The position numbers and the translations under genes are program-made. 64,000 nt of DNA, taken from contig NZ_DAQC01000001.1 of assembly GCF_002502735.1 (NCBI RefSeq), positions 241,229-305,228 of the forward strand, in the 5' to 3' direction. Below, piece after piece: positions 34,140 to 42,745 of the stretch; the stretch's first letter is position 1, and every line of letters begins with the position of its first letter. A model generated the notes under the pieces. It was given only the letters and a program-made list of their open reading frames with translations, did not search any database and was not told the origin of the DNA. Source of the DNA: Methanoregula sp. UBA64 (lineage in GTDB: Archaea > Halobacteriota > Methanomicrobia > Methanomicrobiales > Methanospirillaceae).

Positions 34140-35138
34140 TTACCGGGTGAGTGGCATGCAGTACGGCCGCTCGTTTTCAAGCACGTACTCCCATTCGTTC
34201 TTGCAGGAGCAGTCCATGTCAAGAAGCGCCCCGACAAGGTCGCGGTCGGCGGAGAGGGAATAGTCCCGGATGCCTTTTGTGATCTCGTAATCGCAGGTAC
34301 CGCAGTTATGCGGCCCCCGGTTCTGGCCGCCTCCCAGGGGATCGCAGGTCATGTGGAACGGGGCATCTTTTAAAAGCGTGAGCACGCTCCAGAGGTACGG
34401 CGGGCGGTATGCCCCCTGTTTCCAATAGAGTTCGAGTTCGGTCCTCCTCTGGACCGTGCAGGGGTTCATCGAGACCAGGTCCGCAAGACCGGAGAGCCCG
34501 TCAAACGATGTTTTCATATCCGCTATTGCCTCGGCTTCGGTAAGGAAAAGCGGTTTAAAGAGGAGGTATGCCTTCATCCCCGCACCTGCCTGCCGGGCAC
34601 GGGACGCGGCCTCCTTATAATCCGCAAACAAGAAACCCTTGTTGATGCTTTTTTCGCGGATGGCATCGCTCGTGGTCTCAAGGCCCACCGCACAGTAGAG
34701 TGGGGTTTTGTAGGTACCGTCATCGAGACTTGTAATAAATCCCTCCAGGTTCTCTGCGGTGATATACTCCGGCCGGCTCTCCGCGATAACGATCTTTCCC
34801 CGGAATGTCTTTGCCACCTCGTCGCGGAAGTCCGGTGGGACCTCCGTGGGATCGAAGAAACTTCCCGAAGTAAAGAGTTTTACCATGGTAAATTTGGTAA
34901 GATCGTACTCGTTTTTCACCCAGGCAAGCTGGGCACGGAGGTGGGCAGCAAGCTCGCTGCATGACGCAGCTTTGTACCGCTCGTGCCGGTAGCTGCACAT
35001 GCGGCACCGGGCCCACGAACACCCCCCGGATTCAAGGATGATCGTGAGGCACTCGACCGGGTTTCCCGCGTACCGCTCTTTCCCCCCCCAGCTGGCAAGT
35101 GGTTTTCTGGTAATTTCAGAAATCATTAACAGCCTCAT
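34140..35138 (-). CDS. Archaeosine biosynthesis radical SAM protein RaSEA
   Basis: Works with the tRNA guanine transglycosylase pathway to convert the preQ0-derived intermediate to archaeosine at position 15 of tRNA. The 332-residue radical SAM enzyme has the unusual cluster motif CSWARCRMC (CxxxxCxxC), plus a C-terminal Cys set (HNCGTCDYE, CSCKNEWE). The N-terminus KPLASWGGKERYAG is typical. ATG 35126 is an alternative start four codons in. It is divergent from the secreted protein, with under 20 nt between the starts. Confidence 0.88.
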   Translation of the reverse strand: MRLLMISEITRKPLASWGGKERYAGNPVECLTIILESGGCSWARCRMCSYRHERYKAASCSELAAHLRAQLAWVKNEYDLTKFTMVKLFTSGSFFDPTEVPPDFRDEVAKTFRGKIVIAESRPEYITAENLEGFITSLDDGTYKTPLYCAVGLETTSDAIREKSINKGFLFADYKEAASRARQAGAGMKAYLLFKPLFLTEAEAIADMKTSFDGLSGLADLVSMNPCTVQRRTELELYWKQGAYRPPYLWSVLTLLKDAPFHMTCDPLGGGQNRGPHNCGTCDYEITKGIRDYSLSADRDLVGALLDMDCSCKNEWEYVLENERPYCMPLTR

Positions 35139-35156
35139 AGTTGATCTTATAGATAG

Positions 35157-36278
35157 ATGAAGAAGATCGTCCTGCTGGCCCTTGGGCTCTGTCTCCTTGT
35201 CTCCGGAGTCCCGGCATATCAGGTCTTTATCTCCGCGCCCGAGACCCTGACCATCGGCATGCCTCTTGTGGTCAACGGCACGACTACCTTTGGGATAGGG
35301 ACGCCCATCGATGTAGTGCTCTACCAGCAGGTGACGACCAGTACCGAGGTCAAGCGCAAGATCGCGTATGTCCAGGCGGATAATACGTTCCGGGTGATCT
35401 TCGATACCACGTACCTGCCCACAGGTACCTACAAAGTTGAAGTCCCGACGGTCGGAACCGGCGATTCGGTCAATATGCGGCAGGTCCGGCTTATCGACCG
35501 GTCCGATGAGATCCTCCTGTCCTCCCAGACAACCCAGGTCCTTTCCCGCAAACTGTCCGTTACCGGGAAGATAACCGGCGATATCAATAGTGGCGTTCAG
35601 GTAACGGTCATCGGGCCGGATAACGGGGTGATCTTCGGTCCGTCATATGTAACTACAGATAATCTCGGGGGCTTTTCGGTCGAGGTCCCGGTCAGCCAGA
35701 CCGGTGATTATGAAATGACCTTCACGGATTCTCACGGGTATATCGGCTCACGGGTCATCACGATCATCAGCGGAAAAGATACGCTTGTCCCGGTGACTTC
35801 CGTAACGGGATCTGCCATCATGTCAGCCCGGACAAAGGCATCCCGGGATAACCCGGCTTATTTTATCGTCCGGCCGCTCAATAACGGCACGGTCACGGTG
35901 ACAACTTCGTCTTCGGTGGACTGGGTTGTCGAATATGCGGATGCGAACGGGGTTCTCCACACGGTGAACGATCAGGGGGAGGTCAATGCGGAGGAGATTA
36001 CGATCGACAGTCCACAGGGCCCCCTTTACTTCAAGATATATCCCTATAAGTATTCAGTGAGCACAATGGTCTCTCTCAATGCAGCCAATGTTGAATCGGT
36101 AGCACTCAGTCCCACTGTCCCCGAGGTATTCCGGCCGGTTCCTGAAGAGAATGTGCCTGGCACGGGGCCGGCAGAGCCCCCGGAAAAGACGCCCCCGCAA
36201 AAATCACCGCTCGGACCGATCGTTGCAGTCTGCGCTGCCGGGTCTGCCATGGCGGTCTTCTGCCTGCGCCGCTCCTGA
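35157..36278 (+). CDS. Secreted, C-terminally anchored beta-sandwich protein
   Basis: A 373-residue surface protein: signal peptide (about 1-20), repeated beta-rich domains (ISAPETLTIGMPLVVNGTT; KLSVTGKITGDINSGVQVTVIGP), a Pro-rich stalk (about 325-350) and a C-terminal helix with the tail CLRRS. It is paralogous to the protein at 50910-51743: both share the strings DVVLYQ/DLVFYQ, TSTE, GTYKVE/GQYKIE and an xGPxY segment. It resembles S-layer-associated proteins of Methanomicrobiales. Function unknown; exported by inference. Confidence 0.8.
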   Translation: MKKIVLLALGLCLLVSGVPAYQVFISAPETLTIGMPLVVNGTTTFGIGTPIDVVLYQQVTTSTEVKRKIAYVQADNTFRVIFDTTYLPTGTYKVEVPTVGTGDSVNMRQVRLIDRSDEILLSSQTTQVLSRKLSVTGKITGDINSGVQVTVIGPDNGVIFGPSYVTTDNLGGFSVEVPVSQTGDYEMTFTDSHGYIGSRVITIISGKDTLVPVTSVTGSAIMSARTKASRDNPAYFIVRPLNNGTVTVTTSSSVDWVVEYADANGVLHTVNDQGEVNAEEITIDSPQGPLYFKIYPYKYSVSTMVSLNAANVESVALSPTVPEVFRPVPEENVPGTGPAEPPEKTPPQKSPLGPIVAVCAAGSAMAVFCLRRS

Positions 36279-36343
36279 TACAACGTCTTGCAGGTGCGTT
36301 TTTTTAAGAAGCGTCAGGAGATCCCGTACGGTAAAGAAGGATT

Positions 36344-36351
36344 TTTTATAG
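36344..36351 (+). promoter_or_regulatory. TATA box of tRNA-Ser
   Basis: TTTTATAG about 32-39 nt before the first base of the tRNA, the distance expected for archaeal tRNA promoters with a short leader. Confidence 0.5.
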
Positions 36352-36382
36352 TTCGCTGTCAAAAGAGTAAAAACACATTAGG

Positions 36383-36467
36383 GCCGGGGTAGTCTAGTCC
36401 GGTAAGGCGGTGGCCTTGAAAGCCACTGGTGCCCTGCACCTCAAGAGTTCAAATCTCTTCCCCGGCG
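36383..36467 (+). tRNA. tRNA-Ser (anticodon TGA)
   Basis: An 85-nt cloverleaf. Acceptor stem GCCGGGG/CCCCGGC; anticodon stem GTGGC/GCCAC with loop CTTGAAA, giving anticodon TGA; T stem AAGAG/CTCTT with loop TTCAAAT. The long variable arm (GGTGCCCTGCACC, pairing GGTG/CACC) is typical of serine. Discriminator G. CCA is not encoded. A T8 run follows at 36487. Confidence 0.96.
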
Positions 36468-36479
36468 TTTTAGGAACAG

Positions 36480-36494
36480 TTTTTTGTTTTTTTT
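36480..36494 (+). terminator. T-rich terminator after tRNA-Ser
   Basis: T6, G, T8 starting 13 nt after the tRNA. From here to hypC at 36762 the sequence is AT-rich, with another T7 near 36583, and I see no gene or named RNA. Confidence 0.5.
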
Positions 36495-36761
36495 AAGAAA
36501 TTTTGCAGAACTATTATTCTGGTTTTTTGTTTTCAGTGAGCCCTTCATCGGAACTGCCTGCCCTGCATCCGTCATGGATCTTTTTTTAAGGTATTTTTCG
36601 GCAGGTCCGGGACATGGGAACCTGCTCCTCCCGGCATTGTAATGTATCCTTCTCTGTGAACCTATGTCGTGACCCGGCTCTGCCGGCCACGTGCGATATC
36701 ATTGTTTTTAAGTGGATGAAACGCCTAGATCTCTGTTACCTGATACGAGTGTGAATTATCG

Positions 36762-36986
36762 ATGTGCGTTGCAGTTCCGGCGGAAGTCCTTGAGATCAAA
36801 GAGGGAAATATCGGGGTTGTGGACTATGGCGACCTCAAACAGGAGGTCCGGCTCGATCTCGTGGATGTCAAGGTAGGGGAGTTTGTCCTCGTGCATGTAG
36901 GCTTTGCCATCCAGCGGCTCTCCCGTGAGGAGGGGCTCGAGACCCGCGAGATCTTCAAACAGGTCTACGCTGCACTGGAGGAGTGA
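36762..36986 (+). CDS. hypC: Hydrogenase maturation chaperone HypC
   Basis: A small chaperone of 74 residues that holds Fe(CN)2CO during [NiFe]-hydrogenase assembly. The mature N-terminal MCVAVPAEVLEI has the essential Cys2, and GDFxL-like KVGEFVLVHVGFAIQRL is the family signature. The stop overlaps hypA by one base (TGATG). It forms hypC-hypA-hypE. Confidence 0.95.
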   Translation: MCVAVPAEVLEIKEGNIGVVDYGDLKQEVRLDLVDVKVGEFVLVHVGFAIQRLSREEGLETREIFKQVYAALEE

Positions 36987-37324
36987 TGCACGAGTACAGC
37001 ATTGCGTACGACCTGTATGCAACGGCGAGAAAAGCTGCACTTGACAACCAGGCGACAAAGGTAAAGAAAATCCGCGTTGATATCGGGAAGATGGCGATGG
37101 TCAATCCCGATCAGGTGATCTTTTTGTTTGATACGATAAAGGAGGACGATCCGCTGTTTGCCACGGCAGAACTGGCCTGTACCGAGATCGAGCCTGAGAC
37201 CCGGTGCCCGTGCGGGTATGCCGGAAACGAGATCTATGTCTGTCCGAAATGCGGGGCGCTCCCCGAAGTGGTCCGGGGCCGGGAGATTGTCGTAACCAAC
37301 GTGGAGATCGAGGTGGCAGATTAA
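36986..37324 (+). CDS. hypA: Hydrogenase nickel-insertion protein HypA
   Basis: Nickel chaperone of 112 residues for hydrogenase maturation. The start MHEYSIAYDLYATA carries His2, the Ni ligand. The zinc site CPCGYAGNEIYVCPKCG (CxC...CxxC, the first pair spaced by one residue) is complete. It overlaps the hypC stop codon by one base and lies 1 nt before hypE. The in-frame GTG at 36983 is rejected because His2 must follow the initiator Met. Confidence 0.94.
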   Translation: MHEYSIAYDLYATARKAALDNQATKVKKIRVDIGKMAMVNPDQVIFLFDTIKEDDPLFATAELACTEIEPETRCPCGYAGNEIYVCPKCGALPEVVRGREIVVTNVEIEVAD

Positions 37325-37325
37325 C

Positions 37326-38321
37326 ATGAAAGTCAACATGATGCATGGTGCCGGCGGGGAAGTGATGGGCGAACTGTTACAGACGCTCACAAAGTTTACC
37401 CACAACAATGCCGGAGGTATCGGTCTTGAATCCCTTGACGACGGGGCAGTGATCCCGATCAACGGGACAAATATCGTCTTTACTACAGACTCCCACGTGG
37501 TGCGCCCTCTCTTTTTCCCGGGCGGGGATATCGGGAGGATCTCAGTGAGCGGGACTGCAAACGATCTTACCATGATGGGCGGAAAACCGATCGCACTCTC
37601 CTGCGGTATGATCATCGAGGAGGGTTTCGATGTCGCGGATCTTGAAAAGATCGTCCGTTCGATGGACGAAGCCCTCGGAGAGGCAGGGGCGTGTATGGTC
37701 ACAGGGGACACAAAGGTCGTCGAGAAAGGCTCCCTTGACGGGATCGCGATCAATACGGCAGGGATCGGCGTTGCAAAGAAGGTTGTGCGGGATAATGGCC
37801 TCAAAGACGGCGATGTGATCATTGTCTCGGGAACGCTTGGCGACCACGGGATTGCGATTATGGCCCACCGCGAGGGGTTCGATCTCGGGGAGCAGATCCA
37901 TTCGGATGTGGCACCGCTCTGGGGTATGATGGAAAAAGTACTCGATGCGGGGACCATCCATGCGATGAAGGACCCGACCCGGGGAGGCTTTGCAAGTGCC
38001 ATCAACGAGATGGCCAAAAAGAGTCATGTTCAGGTCAGGATTGGGGAGGAGCTCATCCCGGTACGAAAGAGCGTGAAGAGTGCGGCCGGGATGCTCGGTA
38101 TCGACCCGCTCGAAGTGGCAAACGAGGGAAAAGTGGTCATGGGCGTGCCAAAAGAGGATGCAGAGGCGATCCTTGCGGCCCTGCATGCGCATAAGTACGG
38201 GAAGGATGCTGCGATCATCGGGAAGGTCGTGAAGGGCACCCACGTGATCATGGAGACGGCGATTGGCGGCGAGCGGTTCATCGAGCCGCCGATGGGCGAC
38301 CCGGTGCCCCGGGTCTGCTAG
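37326..38321 (+). CDS. hypE: Hydrogenase expression/formation protein HypE
   Basis: Makes the thiocyanate donor of hydrogenase CN ligands. The 331-residue AIR-synthase-like protein has the N-terminal MHGAGGEVM, DGAVIPI, PGGDIGRISVSGTANDLTMMGG and MKDPTRGG motifs. It ends in PRVC; the C-terminal Cys that carries the carbamoyl/cyano group is present. It closes the hypC-hypA-hypE unit and is followed by T-runs (38325-38341) and then the 32-bp repeat array. Confidence 0.96.
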   Translation: MKVNMMHGAGGEVMGELLQTLTKFTHNNAGGIGLESLDDGAVIPINGTNIVFTTDSHVVRPLFFPGGDIGRISVSGTANDLTMMGGKPIALSCGMIIEEGFDVADLEKIVRSMDEALGEAGACMVTGDTKVVEKGSLDGIAINTAGIGVAKKVVRDNGLKDGDVIIVSGTLGDHGIAIMAHREGFDLGEQIHSDVAPLWGMMEKVLDAGTIHAMKDPTRGGFASAINEMAKKSHVQVRIGEELIPVRKSVKSAAGMLGIDPLEVANEGKVVMGVPKEDAEAILAALHAHKYGKDAAIIGKVVKGTHVIMETAIGGERFIEPPMGDPVPRVC

Positions 38322-38324
38322 AGC

Positions 38325-38341
38325 TTTTTTTTATCTTTTTT
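38325..38341 (+). terminator. T-rich terminator after hypE
   Basis: Two T-runs (T8 and T7) 3-20 nt after the hypE stop codon, ahead of the larger T-tract array. It is likely the primary 3' end of the hyp transcript. Confidence 0.45.
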
Positions 38342-38385
38342 TGCTATCGGCCGGTCCGGCCGTTCATCCCGGCAGAGGGGGGTTG

Positions 38386-38964
38386 GGGGTCACAGGCCGG
38401 TTTTTTTTAGAAATCTTCAGCACGCAAATCGAACTTTTTTCTAAAACATCAGCGATCGATCCGCTCTTTTTTTACGATCGACAGCTCGCGATGTGATCAT
38501 TTTTTGAAAACCTCAGCAACAGGATCGAACATTTTTTGTAATCTTCACCAACCGATCCGCTCTTTTTTTGAAAACCTCAGCCCGGGACCTGAACTTTTTT
38601 TGTAAAGCTCAGCACCCTCGCCGGACTTTTTTGGTGGATGGATGCCTGATCCGGCACAGTCCCGTCGGAGGATTTGATGATTATTCGTGGGTTGGACCTT
38701 ATTGGGGGAGGGGGTGGTGCCGGTCTTTTCTGAGAACTATCAGCAAACGATCCGACCTTTTTTTGTAATTGCCAGATCCCGCCCCGCCCTTTTTTTAAAA
38801 ACCTCACCAACCGATCTGAAGATTTTTTGAAAACCTCAGCTCGGGATCTGAACTTTTTTTAAAAAGCTCAGCAACCGATCCGCTGTTTTTTTGAAAAGTG
38901 CAGCATCGCGTTCGATCTTTTTTTTAAAACCTGCCGGCTCGTGACCGGACTTTTTCAGGAAACG
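38386..38964 (+). repeat. Tandem array with exact 32-bp period and phased T-tracts
   Basis: CAGC (or CACC) recurs at 38418, 38450, 38482, 38514, 38546, 38578, 38610, then at 38741, 38773, 38805, 38837, 38869, 38901 and, degenerate, at 38933. Each unit is CAGC, 13-14 nt, T5-T8, about 8 nt (often GAAAACCT). Derived core: AACCGATCCGAAC before the T-run. Steps are exactly 32 bp except one of 131 bp (38610 to 38741), which holds about 67 bp of non-repeat sequence and one decayed unit. A further weak unit starts at 38386. The period is not a multiple of three, so the array is not coding. There is no other gene up to 39178. Confidence 0.9.
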
Positions 38965-39177
38965 TGCGGCTGGCTGTATCGTCCGGATCCCGTACGGGAG
39001 CATGAAAACGCGGGCTTTGCCCTCGTATCTCCATGAACGGGCAACGCCGCCGCCACCTATGGGGCGTCCCCGCTTTGGGTCCGATAAACCCTAGGCAAGA
39101 ACTCCAAAATACCCAGACTGATAATTACTGACTGGATTCGTATAACTCAAATTGTTATAAAAAACCCAAAAGAAAAG

Positions 39178-39262
39178 TGCGAGGGATGGGATTCGAACCC
39201 AAGAACTCCTACGAGACTAGGCCCTCAACCTAGCGCCTTTGACCTGGCTTGGCTACCCTCGC
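39178..39262 (-). tRNA. tRNA-Leu (anticodon GAG)
   Basis: An 85-nt tRNA on the minus strand. Acceptor GCGAGGG/CCCTCGC, anticodon stem CTAGG/CCTAG with loop TTGAGGG, giving anticodon GAG. The long variable arm TCTCGTAGGAGTTC is as expected for leucine. The T arm has TTCGAAT in the loop and one apparent mismatch at its outer pair. Discriminator A. An A6 run at 39159-39164 reads as a T6 terminator on this strand. Confidence 0.95.
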
Positions 39263-39611
39263 CCGATACTATTGTGCCCATCTGCAACGCCGGACATTCC
39301 TGTCAGGCCCTGCGTCTGTGCCATAACAAAGAGGTTGTCTATCTAAAAGAATGTTATGGCATGATACGGGATTATCACGTCAGAGATCCTGTGGCATGGA
39401 TGACATGGGCGCGGAAGGTTGTCGCGGTTCCGGTATGTCGGGTATCCGGATACTCCCGGGGGTCCGCAGTATCCCTGAAATGGGGTATTTACCGGAATTT
39501 TACGACGAAAGATCCGGTCTTTCCGGCCTGCACTCCCCGACCGTGTATGGTACCCTGATGGCAGGCAACAGGCATACATGTATATTTTCATACGTTTTAC
39601 CCGGAGCATAT
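39263..39611. other. Intergenic stretch upstream of the ACT-domain gene
   Basis: No supported gene. A GTG-initiated reading (39274-39558, 94 codons) has no recognisable motif and overlaps a longer in-frame extension of the downstream gene. TGTATATTTTC at about 39578-39588 is the probable TATA element of the ACT-domain gene, 25-30 nt before its ATG. Confidence 0.4.
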
Positions 39612-40112
39612 ATGTGGGCTGATATCATCCGCGAATTTGCCGATTCGCCGTCACAGAGCCGGGTAGTCAGGTTCCTGCTGGAAAACGGCTTCGGGGTAAA
39701 TAACGAGGCGCGGATCTGCTGCAACGGTATCGAGATCCCCGCGACCGCAGTGGCAAAAGCGATCGGGTCCGACCGCCGCGTCGTGGACGCCACGGCAAAA
39801 CGCATCCTCGAACGCCCCGCCCTGCGCGACATCTTCCTCAACATGCGGGCAACCCCGGACCTCAGCCGCGTTGCAGAGCCCCTGGGTCTTGCGGTCATCA
39901 CCGTCCTCCCCCGGGATGCAAACGAGAAGGATATCATCGGGGCCGCGGTCAGCGTACTCTCAAAGCACTCGCTTTCGATCCGCCAGATCTTTGTCACCGA
40001 CCCCCAGCTCTCGGAAGACCCGAAACTGGTCATCATCGTGCAAAGCCCGCTTCCCGCAGAGGTGGTAAGCGAGATCCGCGCCCTCCCGCAGGTGCGCCAG
40101 GTCATCATTTAA
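39612..40112 (+). CDS. ACT-domain regulator of amino acid metabolism (COG2150-like)
   Basis: A 166-residue protein with an N-terminal helical/HTH-like part (WADIIREFADSPSQSRVVRFLLENGF, VAKAIGSDRRVVDATAKRI) and a C-terminal ACT domain (LAVITVLPRDANEKDIIGAAV...KLVIIVQSPLPAEVV). This order matches the archaeal regulator of amino acid metabolism family. ATG 39612 starts at MWADII, 25-30 nt after a TATA element; the upstream in-frame ATG at 39351 adds 87 residues without sensible composition. Ligand unknown. Confidence 0.82.
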   Translation: MWADIIREFADSPSQSRVVRFLLENGFGVNNEARICCNGIEIPATAVAKAIGSDRRVVDATAKRILERPALRDIFLNMRATPDLSRVAEPLGLAVITVLPRDANEKDIIGAAVSVLSKHSLSIRQIFVTDPQLSEDPKLVIIVQSPLPAEVVSEIRALPQVRQVII

Positions 40113-40127
40113 AAAAAGATCCCTTTT

Positions 40128-40655
40128 TTACTGCGCGAGCAGTTCCACTTCGTTTGCGAGCCGGTAGATCCGGTGCCGTGTCTTCCGGTTAAGGTGGATG
40201 GCCCACGCAATGCTCTCGTCAATGGTTTCCCGGGTTGTCCCGGCAAGCAGGTTATCCGCGTGGGTAACGATCTTCTCCTCGACTGTCTGCGGCATGCAGT
40301 CCCGGGGGAGCAGCCCAAGGAGCGTGCATTCATCAGCGGTAAGGCCCGCTCCCGTATGGCATTCCACGATCCGCACGAGCCGCTCGGGAAAACCCTTCTC
40401 CCGCAGGAGATCGGCACCGGCCTGTGCATGCCCGATCAAATGCGTCCGGCTCCTCCCGATATCGTGGAGGAGCGCACCCTGCATCACGAGATCAGGGTCT
40501 GCAAGGCTGCACCGTGCCACATATTCTTCTGCGCAGGCACAGACCGCCTTACAGTGGGCAATAACGTTCTTTGCGCACGCTGCCTCTTCGAGCAGCGCAA
40601 AACAGGCGTCGCGGCCGGGAGGTTCAGGCACGGCCGAGCGATTTCTTGATGGCAT
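40128..40655 (-). CDS. HD-domain protein, TIGR00295-like
   Basis: A 175-residue HDIG phosphohydrolase of the archaeal TIGR00295 type. Metal motif residues are in VIAHCKAV, GALLHDIGRSRTH, VECHTGAGL and VTHADNLLAGT. The ATG at 40655 overlaps the end of tfe by 32 nt; GTG 40631, which overlaps the tfe stop as GTGCCTGA, is an equally plausible start and gives 167 residues. It is the last gene of the interlocked five-gene operon. Confidence 0.85.
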   Translation of the reverse strand: MPSRNRSAVPEPPGRDACFALLEEAACAKNVIAHCKAVCACAEEYVARCSLADPDLVMQGALLHDIGRSRTHLIGHAQAGADLLREKGFPERLVRIVECHTGAGLTADECTLLGLLPRDCMPQTVEEKIVTHADNLLAGTTRETIDESIAWAIHLNRKTRHRIYRLANEVELLAQ

Positions 40656-41145
40656 CGATACGCTCGCGGAGCGATTTTACCAGGAGATCGTTATCGAAGT
40701 GGCCCAGCGGCTCCTCGCAGTTCGGGCACTTGAAGTCCCCGCCTACGGCCAGGTTAAAGGTAAAGAGGTCGTGGCAGTTCTTGCAGATGTAAAAGTCGTT
40801 CTCTTCCTCGAACCGCGCACGGCGTTCGAGCTTGTCGAGCACCGTCTCCATGTCCTCGCGGATCGCATCGGGAACCCGGTCGATCCGGAGCTGCCAGAGG
40901 TAGGTAAGCCACCCGGTCTCGTTGTTCTTGATCCGGTGGTATTCGGCCAGGCGCTTCTCGTATAACGTATAGAGCGTGTGGCGCACCGAGTTGAGGTTGA
41001 TTCCCGTGCTTGCCGCAAGGTCTTCGTCGCTGTGCTCGCCGTCTTTGGGGAACTTCTCCAAAAGGTCGAGACCTTCGTCACCGATCAGGCGGTGGATATA
41101 GGCACGCATTGCCGGGTCGTTAAGCACGTCTTCCACTGGATCCAT
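40624..41145 (-). CDS. tfe: Transcription factor E (TFE alpha)
   Basis: Basal transcription factor that helps open promoters, 173 residues. The N-terminal winged helix (LGLDLLEKFPKDGEHSDEDLAASTGINLNSVRHTLYTL region, about 22-60) is followed by a linker helix and a C-terminal zinc ribbon (CKNCHDLF ... CPNCEEPLG, two CxxC). Domain order and length match archaeal TFE. It overlaps the ATP-grasp gene by one base and the HD gene at its end. Confidence 0.94.
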   Translation of the reverse strand: MDPVEDVLNDPAMRAYIHRLIGDEGLDLLEKFPKDGEHSDEDLAASTGINLNSVRHTLYTLYEKRLAEYHRIKNNETGWLTYLWQLRIDRVPDAIREDMETVLDKLERRARFEEENDFYICKNCHDLFTFNLAVGGDFKCPNCEEPLGHFDNDLLVKSLRERIDAIKKSLGRA

Positions 41146-42218
41146 CAGCCCATATATTGTCGGACAGTGCTAATATTCTTATCCAGCGCGCAGAGCGCTG
41201 CTTTCCGGGTTGCCCCGGTTCCTGCAATGCTCACCAGGGCCTGCCCTTCTTCAAAGAATGCGCCCGGCCAGGGGATGTCGGAGACAACCGGCGCGAGTTT
41301 TTTGAGGTCGGCACCGATCGTTATGTCCCGGTCGGCAAAGAGGATCCTGCGTGCCGCGTACTCGCCCGGTGCCGGGACGTCCGGAAGCCTTCCTGCACAG
41401 GCATCGACATGGTACTGGAAGAGGCTGCACCCGTATGCCATCTCCACGGTGTCGACCGTTCCCTGGAACCGGGGGTTGACCTCGATGACAGACGGCGTTT
41501 CGGATCCGGCAACGAAATCGATCCCGAGCGTTCCCACGCACCCGCTCGCTGCCGCGATCTTCTCCGCGATCGCCCGCATCTCCCCGGCCAGCGGGTGGTC
41601 GAAGGGAGTGACCGAACCCGAGAACCCGAACGCCGACTCGCCGCTTCCCCGGAGGATCTGCTCGTTTACGGCAATGGCCCGTGCGGCATGGCCGTCGGCA
41701 ATGCAGCAGACACTCGCGGGGGTACCTTCTGCGATCTCCTGGCGGATGTAGGGGATCTCCGGGTACAGCGAGGCCCAGTCCTGCTCCTCTTTGGCGGAAC
41801 GGAGGATGGCGTTCCTCCAGCCCCCGGCACCTTTGCGGGGTTTTCCCATCACGGGATAAGCGCCATCCTCTGCAATGCGGGGAACGGGAACGCCGATCTC
41901 CTCAAAGAACCGTTCCGTCTCAAGCTTGTCGAGGAACCGGGCCGCAGTCTCCCGGGGCGTGCCGCACTGGCGGACCGGGAACGCGATCTCTTCGGCTCCC
42001 GAGGTTGCAACCGCAAAATCGAACCGGTGCAGGCGGCACATACGGTCGATGGCCTCGGGGAGTTCTTCGAGTTCCTCGAACTTTAGCCGGTCCTCTGTAC
42101 ACCAGAACAGGTCCTGGTCGCAGAAATGGTCGACAGCACAGACCTCGTAACCGGCCCGGGCTGCTGACTGTGCCACATGGCGCGTGGCAAACCCTGCGAC
42201 AAGGACCCTCCCCCTCAC
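41145..42218 (-). CDS. ATP-grasp carboligase (COG2232-like)
   Basis: A 357-residue ATP-grasp enzyme. The N-terminus MRGRVLVAGFATRHVAQSAARAGYEVCAVDHFCDQD is typical of archaeal COG2232. The ATP-grasp core includes YPVMGKPRKGAGG, the acidic metal residues in GTLGIDFVAG and the closing VIEVNPRFQGTVDTVE. It would join a carboxylate to an amine or thiol using ATP; the substrate is unknown. It overlaps trm56 upstream by 4 nt (ATGA) and abuts tfe. Confidence 0.85.
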   Translation of the reverse strand: MRGRVLVAGFATRHVAQSAARAGYEVCAVDHFCDQDLFWCTEDRLKFEELEELPEAIDRMCRLHRFDFAVATSGAEEIAFPVRQCGTPRETAARFLDKLETERFFEEIGVPVPRIAEDGAYPVMGKPRKGAGGWRNAILRSAKEEQDWASLYPEIPYIRQEIAEGTPASVCCIADGHAARAIAVNEQILRGSGESAFGFSGSVTPFDHPLAGEMRAIAEKIAAASGCVGTLGIDFVAGSETPSVIEVNPRFQGTVDTVEMAYGCSLFQYHVDACAGRLPDVPAPGEYAARRILFADRDITIGADLKKLAPVVSDIPWPGAFFEEGQALVSIAGTGATRKAALCALDKNISTVRQYMG

Positions 42219-42745
42219 AACTCCTCCGTATGCTTGCCGGCCTTTGAGGGGACGATGCGGATCTTTGCCCCGGGGAATTCCCGCTTGAACTCATCACCTT
42301 CCGCAAGGTGGTCCAAAAAGAGCGCGAGACTTGAGATCTCAGAGTGGGGCTGGCCGGTCACTGCCACGTTAAAGTCCGCAAGGCCGTACATCTCGCCTGG
42401 CACTTTCTCTGCCCCGACCACGACAAGGAGCTTTTCGCACGGCCGGATCTCGCCGATAATGTCGGGCAGGTTAATCCCGTACATCGTAAGGTGGACGACC
42501 TTTCCCCCGGCTGCTTTCCAGTCCTTGATACAGGAACGCCACTTCACGTTGTTCTCGCAGAAGAATGTCCCGCCCCAGCGGTCGGCAACATCCTTAACAC
42601 TCTCCGCAACGCCTTTGTCATCCGCAGCAAGGTACATTCCCGAAGCGCCGAGCGCCCGCCCGGTGAGCGCCACGTGCGTGGTCACCCGCTGGTCGCGCTC
42701 GGGCCGGTGACCGATCCGAAGTATTGCAATCTCTTTTTCTGTCAT
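42215..42745 (-). CDS. trm56: tRNA (cytidine(56)-2'-O)-methyltransferase Trm56
   Basis: Archaea-specific SPOUT methyltransferase of 176 residues that methylates C56 in the tRNA T-loop. Typical segments: IAILRIGHRPERDQRVTTHVALTGRALGA, VHLTMYGINLPDII, KLLVVVGAEKVPGEMYGLADFNVAVTGQPHSEISSLA (knot and SAM site). ATG 42745 overlaps the stop of the winged-helix gene (ATGA); the longer in-frame ORF to 42934 is a shadow of that gene. Confidence 0.93.
   Translation of the reverse strand: MTEKEIAILRIGHRPERDQRVTTHVALTGRALGASGMYLAADDKGVAESVKDVADRWGGTFFCENNVKWRSCIKDWKAAGGKVVHLTMYGINLPDIIGEIRPCEKLLVVVGAEKVPGEMYGLADFNVAVTGQPHSEISSLALFLDHLAEGDEFKREFPGAKIRIVPSKAGKHTEEL

Noticed and set aside
38568..38768. Short coding readings inside the T-tract array
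   Set aside because: The 32-bp period is not a multiple of three, so repeats fall in all frames; codons are dominated by T-runs and no ribosome binding site is seen.
38386..38964. CRISPR array
   Set aside because: Period is constant at 32 bp with no unique spacers and no conserved repeat of 24-37 bp; only CAGC and T-runs are shared, and no cas gene is near.
39274..39558. 94-codon GTG-initiated reading upstream of the ACT-domain gene
   Set aside because: No motif, no ribosome binding site, unusual composition, and it overlaps another open frame upstream of a good TATA box.
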